Shown here piece by piece: positions 39,809 through 46,641 of a stretch of 46,641 nt of DNA. The notes below the pieces were generated by a model. The model made no database searches. It was given only the letters and a program-made list of their open reading frames with translations, and was not told the origin of the DNA. A program made the position numbers and the translations under genes. How positions within the stretch are numbered: the first letter of the stretch is position 1; every line of letters begins with the position of its first letter. The DNA comes from Chthoniobacter flavus (lineage in GTDB: Bacteria; Verrucomicrobiota; Verrucomicrobiia; Chthoniobacterales; Chthoniobacteraceae): NCBI GenBank assembly GCA_945861435.1, contig CAMAUX010000043.1:1-46641 (forward strand), given 5' to 3'.

Positions 39809-42508
39809 TCACTCGATCACCAGCAGGTCGATCTCCGCGAGCTTTGGCACGATGACGCCGCCAGCGCTGATCTCGAGCGGGCCGTGTTGGATCGAGCGCA
39901 CGGATTTCGCGTTCGCAAAGCCGGGCAGTTCGACGCGGAGATTCTCGATGGGTTGCAGAGCGCCCTTCGTGATGTCGCCCGTCGGCTTTGTGTAGGCCCA
40001 GTTCATGAGCGCGATGCTGCGCCGGCCGTCTTTGGTGAGAGCTACTGCTTCGACGAGTGCGTCTCCTGGAATGGCGGGACGGGAGACTTTCCGTTCGAGC
40101 GCCGGCGCGGCAATGAGGCCACGCAGAGCCGCATCGAAGTCGGCGCGCATGTCGAAGTCACCCCGGCGCACTTTGGCGGAATAGCTGAGACCGCTCCAGA
40201 TCCCGGCGGTGATCGCCTGGCCTTTGCCGAAACGATTGCGCGTCACGGCGGGTTTGCCGTCGGCGAAGGTGGCGAGCACTTCGGCGCTTTTCGGGTTCAG
40301 GGGCTCGCGGCCGATGCTCGCGTGCAAGCTGGCCTTCTCCCACGTGAACTCGGCGCCCACGGTCGGATTTGTCTCGGTGAGCGCTTTGAGGTCCGACGCG
40401 TGATAGGCCTCGCAACTGCCCCAGCTCTCCAGCTGGCGATCCGCGAGGCCGAGCATCTCATTCATCGTGGTCGCGGGTTGATTCGCCTCGTCGCGCGAAA
40501 GGCCGCTCGCGTCGGTCCACACGGTGCCGCCGCCGCGCACCCATTCGCGAACGGCGCTCGCGGCGTCGCGGCGCAGATGCGCGCCGGGGATGTAGATGAC
40601 TTTGTAGCGGTCGAGCTTGCCCTCGGCGAGTTGCTGCTCGCTGAGGATGTCGAGCGGCACGTGCGCGTGCTTCAGCGCGAGATAGACCCACTTCGCATTT
40701 TCAAATGTGGTGAGGCTCAGGTCGGTCGCGCGGCTCCAGATTTCCGAAGAACGCGGAGTGACAAAGGCGACCTCGGGCTGTCCCGCGAATTTCGCGCCAT
40801 AAAGGTAAGGCTCCGCTTTCCCGAGGAAACGCGCGGCGCGTGCGACCTGCTCCAGCAACTCGGGGGACTGCGAGAAGCTGTCTCCTTTCGAGTAATCGGG
40901 GCCGTACGTGTACCACTCGAATGCCGTGGTGCCGCGCGCGATCACGCTCAGCATGCGCTGCGCGGGCGCGCCGCGATGTGGCTTCACGAGACAGCCCTGC
41001 GCCATGTCGTGACGCAGGGCGATGCCGCGGCCGATGTCGGCGAGATACGATTCCCACTGCCACGTGCGCGCATCGCGATTCGACGTTTCAAAGACGAACG
41101 CGGTGTTCGGCTTCAGATCGTAGAACTCATTCCAGTCAAGACTCGCGCCCTGCCAGCTCGGAGTCGGCCCCTGCATCGCGTAGAGCTTGATGCCCGCCTC
41201 GCTGAATTTCTTCGCGACCTCCGGGAACACCTGCCCCGTGGCGTGAGTCATGAGCCGATAGGTGTAGTAGTAGCGCAACGAATCCGCCGCGTTGTCGGGT
41301 GCCGGCGCCAGGCCGCTCGAAGGCGCAGCCTTCACGCCTTTCGCCGCGACCGGCTTCGGAACCCACACGAGATAGGGCTGCACCTCGTCCCACGACTTCT
41401 TGCCGAGATCCTTCAGCGTCACCTTCTGCGCGCGGAGATAATCGCGGAAGACCGACGCACATCGCTCACAGCGTGCGATGTGGTCCTTTGCATACACGCC
41501 CATCTCATCGTCCCACAGTCCCCACGATTCCTTCGCACCGATCGCGCGATGTTCGTCGATGGCCTTGTTCGCGCGTTCCATCACATACGTTTTCAGCGCG
41601 GGATCAAAGGGACACCCTTCCGGTATTTCTACCGGCGGGCCCGGCTTCTGAAAGAACGCCATCGGATTCCCGGACCCCGGACCGCCCCAGAAGATGCGCC
41701 GGAAATTCGCACCCACACCCGCGGCATCGGCGAATGCGATCCGGTCCACCATGCCATTCACGCCGAGCAGACCCAGCGTGAGGAATTCATCTGCGAGGAT
41801 CGCGGGATTGTTGTGCCTCACGCCGAAACCATGGCTCCCGCGCACGCCCGGCGCGCCTTCGCCGTACCCGCCGATGTGACCGATGACGCCAAACAACTTC
41901 GGCATCGGCGCAGCATCGGGGAACGCCTTCTCCAGCCGCTCGCGCCGCAGCCGCGCGTGCATGCTGAGGCCATTGACCTGCGCGGCAAAATCCGGCGTGA
42001 CCTTCTCCCCCAGCGCGCTGCCGGGAAAGGCGAACCCCACTGTCGCGCCCTTCGGAGCCGTCTCGGTGAACTTCTTGATCACCGTCCCTTTTTCCGCGAA
42101 CTCGAACTCCACCGCGATGTCGCCGACCAACTCGCCCGGCTTCGTGCTCTTGCCTTTCACGATCGGCTCGCTCGTCACCACCACGCTCGGAAATTCCCAC
42201 CCGCGCGCCGCGCCGACGACATCCTTCATCGCCACCCATTCCGTCCACGTGCCGGGTGGAATCTGCGGCAGCTTTTCCTCGGAGGAAAAGGTTCCCTTCA
42301 CGACCGTGCCGCCCAGCCCTTCGCCGCCGCGCCGCCAGGCGATGCGCACCGTCTGCTGTTCCGGCACCACCTTCGTGACCCGCACGCGGAAGGTGAGCGA
42401 GCCGACAGCCGCCGCGGCTTTCCCGCGCGCATCGGCCTTGTCGATCTGCTCTTGCGCGAGCAGCGGCGTGAGGCAGAAAAGGGACAGGAGGAGTGCGCGG
42501 ATGTTCAT
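39809..42508 (-). CDS. Exported GH42-like (beta-galactosidase trimerisation domain) protein
   Basis: 899 residues with a signal peptide (IRALLLSLFCLTPLLA). After an N-terminal beta domain (30-180) comes a TIM-barrel-like region (about 200-560) with SWGLWDDEMG and FVFETSNRDARTWQWESYLADIGRG (core FETSNRDARTWQWESYLAD), places where the acid/base and nucleophile of this clan would lie. It is followed by a glutamine-amidotransferase-like trimerisation domain (EVAFVTPRSSEIWSR, VPLDILSEQQLAEGKLDRYKVIYIPGA, core YKVIYIPGAHL) and a small C-terminal beta domain. The layout resembles GH42 enzymes, but the family is diverse in PVC bacteria and the substrate is unknown. It is the last of three minus-strand glycan genes. 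Confidence 0.7.
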   Translation of the reverse strand: MNIRALLLSLFCLTPLLAQEQIDKADARGKAAAAVGSLTFRVRVTKVVPEQQTVRIAWRRGGEGLGGTVVKGTFSSEEKLPQIPPGTWTEWVAMKDVVGAARGWEFPSVVVTSEPIVKGKSTKPGELVGDIAVEFEFAEKGTVIKKFTETAPKGATVGFAFPGSALGEKVTPDFAAQVNGLSMHARLRRERLEKAFPDAAPMPKLFGVIGHIGGYGEGAPGVRGSHGFGVRHNNPAILADEFLTLGLLGVNGMVDRIAFADAAGVGANFRRIFWGGPGSGNPMAFFQKPGPPVEIPEGCPFDPALKTYVMERANKAIDEHRAIGAKESWGLWDDEMGVYAKDHIARCERCASVFRDYLRAQKVTLKDLGKKSWDEVQPYLVWVPKPVAAKGVKAAPSSGLAPAPDNAADSLRYYYTYRLMTHATGQVFPEVAKKFSEAGIKLYAMQGPTPSWQGASLDWNEFYDLKPNTAFVFETSNRDARTWQWESYLADIGRGIALRHDMAQGCLVKPHRGAPAQRMLSVIARGTTAFEWYTYGPDYSKGDSFSQSPELLEQVARAARFLGKAEPYLYGAKFAGQPEVAFVTPRSSEIWSRATDLSLTTFENAKWVYLALKHAHVPLDILSEQQLAEGKLDRYKVIYIPGAHLRRDAASAVREWVRGGGTVWTDASGLSRDEANQPATTMNEMLGLADRQLESWGSCEAYHASDLKALTETNPTVGAEFTWEKASLHASIGREPLNPKSAEVLATFADGKPAVTRNRFGKGQAITAGIWSGLSYSAKVRRGDFDMRADFDAALRGLIAAPALERKVSRPAIPGDALVEAVALTKDGRRSIALMNWAYTKPTGDITKGALQPIENLRVELPGFANAKSVRSIQHGPLEISAGGVIVPKLAEIDLLVIE

Positions 42509-42545
42509 GGCGGGGAGGTGAGATGGGAAAATGACGACGGCGATT

Positions 42546-43712
42546 TCACTTCGCCACCGGCGGGACTCCCGGCGCCTTGCGCGACTTCAGCCATTCGGGT
42601 GCGAACTTCACGAAGGCGATTTGCTCATACACATCCTTCGTGCCGCATTCGAGCAACATGCCGACCAGTCCGCCCTGCACGCGCACCATCGATGTGTAGG
42701 CGCTCGGGCCGGACCACAGCATCTGGGCGTCAGGCCAGGACTTGCCGCCATCCTCGCTGATCCACGCCGTGACGCTGGTGCGGCCCGTGGTGAAGGGCTG
42801 GGAAAAAATCCAATCAAACTCGCCGTTCGATCCATTGCGAAAACAGCGATAGATGCAGCCCTGGCACTTGTTTTCGGGGAGCGCCGCCATGCCTTCCGCG
42901 GGCTGCCACGTCGTGCCGCGATCCTTGCTCACGACCAGCGTGCGATGCTCGCCGTGCCCGGCGATCGTGCGCGCATTCATCAGCAACGTGTGAGCGTCCA
43001 TCTCGATGACCTGCGGCTCGCTCGTGTGCTCGGCGGCGTCCGCTTCGAACTGCCAAGTCTCGCCGTGATCATCGGAGAACAGGCTGTGCGTGCGGTACAC
43101 TCCACCCTCGGTGTGGTACGATGGAATCAGCAACCGGTCCGGCTTCGACGCGCCGCCGCGCAGATACAATCCCTGGCCTGGCCCCGTGCCATACCAGCCC
43201 CAGTTTGCCTTTCGCGCTGTGGCGGAAATGTCGCGCGGAGCGGCCCATGTCGCGCCGTCGTCGTCGCTGTGCGTCATCCAGACTCCGGTGCCCGGGACTT
43301 TTGCGGCGACGATGTCTTCCTCCGTGTCTGCATTGCGGCTGCGCGTGAATGCAAGCCACAGCCGGCCATTCGATGCATCCTGCACCACGCATGGATTTCC
43401 GCAGGTGTCGCGTTCGAGGTCCGCGAGGATCTGCATCGGCTCCCATGTCTGCCCTTGGTCGAAGCTGCGCCGCAGGACGATATCGACATCACCCGTCATG
43501 CGCCGCTGCTCGGTGCGGCGCTCCGCGAATGCCATCAGCGGTTTCTTCGGCAGCCACCAGATCGCCGGGATCCGATAGATCCGCGCGCCCCCTTCGCCCG
43601 CCTTGAATGGCACGCTGTAGAGCAGGCTCTGGCCTTGCGCGACTACAGCACGTGGGGATAGCAAGGTGACCGCAGTGAGGACTGCGGCGGCGAGGGCACG
43701 GGGGAACAGCAT
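42546..43712 (-). CDS. Secreted sialidase (exo-alpha-sialidase, BNR repeats)
   Basis: 388 residues with an N-terminal signal peptide (LAAAVLTAVTLLSPRAVVA). The sialidase family start is the Arg motif YRIPAIW. Asp boxes (S-x-D-x-G-x-T-W) occur in SFDQGQTW, SDDDGATW, SDDHGETW, SKDRGTTW and SEDGGKSW, five in all, marking a six-bladed propeller. Further candidates for the catalytic Glu and Tyr lie in HTSEPQVIEM and SGPSAYTSM. GH33-type sialidases release terminal sialic acid; BNR-only homologues may have other specificity. It follows the DUF4838 gene by four bases and precedes the GH42-like gene, so it acts in a glycan-degrading operon. Confidence 0.85.
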   Translation of the reverse strand: MLFPRALAAAVLTAVTLLSPRAVVAQGQSLLYSVPFKAGEGGARIYRIPAIWWLPKKPLMAFAERRTEQRRMTGDVDIVLRRSFDQGQTWEPMQILADLERDTCGNPCVVQDASNGRLWLAFTRSRNADTEEDIVAAKVPGTGVWMTHSDDDGATWAAPRDISATARKANWGWYGTGPGQGLYLRGGASKPDRLLIPSYHTEGGVYRTHSLFSDDHGETWQFEADAAEHTSEPQVIEMDAHTLLMNARTIAGHGEHRTLVVSKDRGTTWQPAEGMAALPENKCQGCIYRCFRNGSNGEFDWIFSQPFTTGRTSVTAWISEDGGKSWPDAQMLWSGPSAYTSMVRVQGGLVGMLLECGTKDVYEQIAFVKFAPEWLKSRKAPGVPPVAK

Positions 43713-43716
43713 GGTT

Positions 43717-46038
43717 TTACTCGGGTTTGGCGATCAGCAGCACGGGGCGCACGATGCCGCCGAGTGAGAGTTCGGTGATCTGGGAATGATCGACGCGCAC
43801 GGCGATCGTGTTCTCGCCGGTGTGCATGGCGGCGGTCACGTCCACCTCGAACGGTGCGCGCGGCTTCGTCATTCCATCGCGCGGCGGCTTCACACCGGGC
43901 GCGACGGGCTTCTTCGCGTTCTGATATTGCTCGGGCACGGCGAGCTTCTCACCATTCACATACACCTCGGCCTTGCCGTCCACTTCGCCGAAGAACAGCG
44001 CGAGCTTCCTCGGCATCTCTGGCACGGTGATCTTCGTCCGGTACCAGAAGACGGTGTTCTTGTCGTAGCCCTGCGCGTCGAGCGTGGTATCGAAGGTTGC
44101 AACAAGCGGCCACGCGTCGTCCTTGAAATCAGCGCGATGGAAGCCCTGCTCGTTGCCAGTGTCCGTTTCGTCAAAGCTGAAGCGCCAGCGGTCCGGCACG
44201 ACTTGCAGCAGGCGATTCGGCGCGGCAGTGAGAGCAGCACCTTCGAACACCTGCGCGTTGAGGAAGCGCTTGAGGTAGGCGGTGCCGTACTCGCGATTCG
44301 CATTTCCGTTGGCGATTAGCGGCTGCAGTCGCTCGATGGTCGCATCATACTCGCGTTTCGCTGCGGCAAAATCACCGCGGTTCATCGCGTCGGACATCGT
44401 GCGATACGCACGCGCGCTGCGCAGACCTTCGGCGTTCATCGCGATGCGTTGCTCGTGGTTCGCGTCTCCCTTCGCGGCATCTGCCGCCTTCGCGAGCAAT
44501 CCCTCGCACGTCGCCAGAAACTCCGGCGTGTAGATCTGCGCGAGGCCGAAGAAGCACCCCGCGTGTGTCTTACTCTGCTGCTGCGCGGCATCGATTCCCA
44601 TCCAATACGCCTTCATGTGCGGCGCGGCCTTTGGCCCGTAAAACTTCACCCAGTAATCCTCCATGATCGCCATGGCATCGGCGTGGGGATTATACGCGAG
44701 GCGGAGGCTCAGGTAGATCTGCGGTCCGTAGATGTGCCAGTTCGAGAGCACCTCGATGGTCATGTAGGTGAGCCCCTTGTCGGCGAGATACGGGAACTCC
44801 TTTGCGCACGCGCTGAACTTGAACATCGGCAGCGTGCCGTCCGCGAGGTTGTACATGTAATTGTAGTACCCGAGCTTGCTCGCCACGGCGGCCCAGCCAT
44901 TCGTCATCTCAACCTGCTGCTCGCGCGATGCGCAACCGGGATGACCGACCGGATGCAGCCGGCAGTACCGAATCGGCGCGATCATCGCGGCCATGTTGGA
45001 GTCGAGCTTGCGCGGCACCGTCGGCGGCTGCGTGTAATCGGCGTAGCAATAGAAGCTCAGCACCGACTCCGGATGCTCCATCCCCACCCGCTTGCCGACC
45101 CAGTCGAAGAAATCCAGATAGCGATTCGTCACCGCCACCGTGCCGCTCGATGGCTCCATCGCCTTCTGATCATCCTGCGCCTTGCACGCCGGACATTGGC
45201 AATACCCGCGTCCATCCGTCGGCGAGAGTGAAGGATGCCGCGTCCCTTTTTCGATGGCCGCGATCACGCCCTTGGCGAAATGCTCGCGCAGCGCAGGATT
45301 CGACGTGCAAATCCATCCGCCCGCCTTGCGCTGCCCATCCGCGCCCATCGCGAAGAACTCCGGATGCTCATCGAATAGAGATGGCGCCACATAGTTCCCC
45401 CACGAATGCGAATGCCCGAACGGCTCACCGCCCGCGCCATTCCACGCCTTCCACAGCCGCGCATTCCAACTCGGCCCTTTCGGATTCCGCCACTGCAAGC
45501 CCGGCTTCTCCGAGATGTTCATCGGCTTGATCGAGAGCGTCGTCGATCGCGGGAACACCTCGCCGAGCGGCCCGTCCATCAAATAGCGGCAGCCCAGTTC
45601 CTCCAGAAACCGGCACACCGCCTTCAATTTCGCCCCCTCACTCTGCCCGCCGATTAGCACGCGCTTCTCATCCGCGACGATGCGAATGCCTTCATGACTC
45701 GTGCTCGCGATGTCATCGAGCTTCAGCCCCGCCGCCGCCGCCGCCTTGCCGACATAGATCGCCGGCACGCCGTCCGCCGCCGCTTCCGCGACCGGCAGTT
45801 CCACATCCGTGATTTTTTTCACCCACTCGACCAAGGTCCGCACCGCGAGCGCCTCATCGGATTCCGGTGCGGCCTTCTTCTTCGGCACCCTGCCCTTCAC
45901 CGGTGCTGGCGCTTCCTCGGGCGGCGCCGCGCAGATGACGGTCACCAGCGGCTTGCCATCCCGCACAAGGTCCAAGGCGAGGCACGAGTTGGCGACAGCA
46001 AAGACGAACGCAAGAATCACAGGGACAGATCGAGTCAT
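43717..46038 (-). CDS. Exported DUF4838 glycan-related protein
   Basis: 773 residues from ATG 46038 with a signal peptide (PVILAFVFAVANSCLA). An N-terminal GH20/GH67-like small domain (about 60-190: IYVGKAAAAAGLKLDD, LKAVCRFLEELGCRYLM) precedes the DUF4838 barrel, which has the signature RGYCQCPACKAQD and FFDWVGKRVGMEHPES. A beta domain at the C-terminus (about 610-773, with VNGEKLAVPEQ and ENTIAVRVDHS) resembles galactose-binding-like modules. DUF4838 proteins are common in PVC and Bacteroidetes polysaccharide loci; the activity is uncertain. It is the first gene of the three-gene operon with sialidase and GH42-like genes. Confidence 0.8.
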   Translation of the reverse strand: MTRSVPVILAFVFAVANSCLALDLVRDGKPLVTVICAAPPEEAPAPVKGRVPKKKAAPESDEALAVRTLVEWVKKITDVELPVAEAAADGVPAIYVGKAAAAAGLKLDDIASTSHEGIRIVADEKRVLIGGQSEGAKLKAVCRFLEELGCRYLMDGPLGEVFPRSTTLSIKPMNISEKPGLQWRNPKGPSWNARLWKAWNGAGGEPFGHSHSWGNYVAPSLFDEHPEFFAMGADGQRKAGGWICTSNPALREHFAKGVIAAIEKGTRHPSLSPTDGRGYCQCPACKAQDDQKAMEPSSGTVAVTNRYLDFFDWVGKRVGMEHPESVLSFYCYADYTQPPTVPRKLDSNMAAMIAPIRYCRLHPVGHPGCASREQQVEMTNGWAAVASKLGYYNYMYNLADGTLPMFKFSACAKEFPYLADKGLTYMTIEVLSNWHIYGPQIYLSLRLAYNPHADAMAIMEDYWVKFYGPKAAPHMKAYWMGIDAAQQQSKTHAGCFFGLAQIYTPEFLATCEGLLAKAADAAKGDANHEQRIAMNAEGLRSARAYRTMSDAMNRGDFAAAKREYDATIERLQPLIANGNANREYGTAYLKRFLNAQVFEGAALTAAPNRLLQVVPDRWRFSFDETDTGNEQGFHRADFKDDAWPLVATFDTTLDAQGYDKNTVFWYRTKITVPEMPRKLALFFGEVDGKAEVYVNGEKLAVPEQYQNAKKPVAPGVKPPRDGMTKPRAPFEVDVTAAMHTGENTIAVRVDHSQITELSLGGIVRPVLLIAKPE

Positions 46039-46178
46039 GGCGGGAAGGCGAAACTGGGGGAAATCATCCGCAGGCTGAAATACAGACAGTGTATCTTCCC
46101 GGCGAGCAACGGATAGGCATTTACTGCTGGATGACATGAGGTTGTGGAGCGGCGCGAGATCCCGCGATCTTAAAGGCC

Positions 46179-46641
46179 ATGACAACCATCAATCCATCCC
46201 GATCAACCGCCTCCTACGAATCGATCAAACTCGGCATTGACGCCCACGCCAAATATTACTGGGTAAGCCGTCAGATCGACGGGGCGACTCCACAGCCCGT
46301 GCAGAAAATGACCTGCGACGAGCTCATGCTCTTTGTGGTCAAACAGCAGAAGCTCACGAACAAAGTCGTGACTTGTTACGAAGCGGGCGTTTTCGGCTTC
46401 CATCTTCACCGCGGGTTCGAGGAACTCGGCATCCAGAACTACGTGGTGCAACCCCAGGACTGGGATGAGCGTGGCAAAGGGGTGAAGAACGACCGGCTCC
46501 AAATCCTCCGTCAGCGCGGAAGCGACCTCCACCTCCAGTTGCTCGCGATAGTTCGTCAGGTTGTTCGCCTCCCGCCGCTTTTTCTCCAGCTCTGTGAGGA
46601 TCAGGTATTTGCAAGTCACGCACAGCCACACGCCAAACTCC
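46179..46641 (+). CDS. IS110-type transposase, partial and probably disrupted
   Basis: Runs off the window end. Residues 1-108 match the N-terminal RuvC-like DEDD domain of IS110-family recombinases: KLGIDAHAKYYWVSRQ with the first Asp, TCYEAGVFGFHLHR with the Glu, and NYVVQPQDWDERGKGVKNDR. The family then needs the next Asp (normally KNDR-x-DA). Here the sequence reads KNDRLQILRQRGSD and onwards and no longer resembles the family, so the third catalytic residue is missing. Either a junction with foreign DNA or a frame change occurred near base 46500. The 140 bases before the ATG are where IS110-group elements encode their bridge RNA, but no such structure was proven here. Confidence 0.7.
   Translation, partial: MTTINPSRSTASYESIKLGIDAHAKYYWVSRQIDGATPQPVQKMTCDELMLFVVKQQKLTNKVVTCYEAGVFGFHLHRGFEELGIQNYVVQPQDWDERGKGVKNDRLQILRQRGSDLHLQLLAIVRQVVRLPPLFLQLCEDQVFASHAQPHAKL

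Noticed and set aside
39542-42760. 1072-codon plus-strand open frame
   Set aside because: Antisense of the GH42-like gene; Arg/His/Ala-rich composition typical of a shadow frame.

Overview
The window looks like chromosomal DNA of a GC-rich Gram-negative member of the PVC superphylum, most likely a verrucomicrobium. The pointers are a PSCyt1/PSCyt2/PSD1 (DUF1549/DUF1553) cytochrome gene next to a DUF1501 gene and a ThuA-like gene, a DUF4838 glycan protein, and a complete Mla outer-membrane lipid operon. This taxonomic reading is an inference from gene content. No rRNA, tRNA or CRISPR array was seen.

Layout. 1-4.4 kb is a mobile-element and gene-decay zone: an apparently intact group II intron with its maturase, an IS4-family insertion sequence with recognisable inverted repeats, the tail of an antitoxin gene cut at the IS edge, a frameshifted RelE-type toxin, and the first third of a Tat-exported TIM-barrel protein. 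4.4-5.6 kb (minus) is a secreted protein with a three-residue repeat. 5.8-10.3 kb (plus) is a full branched-chain amino acid ABC transporter operon (livK-H-M-G-F type), followed by a secreted esterase-like protein and an OafA-type acyltransferase. 12.6-17.9 kb (minus) is the cytochrome/DUF1501/ThuA operon. Next come a metallophosphoesterase, phosphoenolpyruvate synthase (minus) and a DEAD-box RNA helicase.

23.5-27.0 kb (minus) is mlaE-F-D-C-A. trpA (minus) follows, then the plus-strand cluster small lipoprotein, rpmH, rnpA, yidD, yidC, jag, and then rpoZ and smpB. dnaA and an origin are not visible beside rpmH. 32.9-35.5 kb (minus) is zwf-opcA. 35.6-39.0 kb (minus) is coaD, yceD, rpmF, plsX, fabH, a classic fatty acid/phospholipid initiation block.

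39.0-46.0 kb differs: about 0.8 kb with no intact gene, then three large minus-strand genes for extracellular glycan breakdown (DUF4838 protein, sialidase, GH42-like beta-galactosidase). Base composition is less G-skewed than before, and an IS110-type transposase start lies at the window end. This may be an acquired island.

The most unusual non-gene signal is the abundance of short tandem duplications: 9-bp-period arrays at five places, 7-, 10-, 12-, 21- and 40-bp duplications elsewhere, some inside reading frames. I found no clearly new multi-gene system; the repeat pattern and the decayed toxin-antitoxin/IS junction are the best leads.
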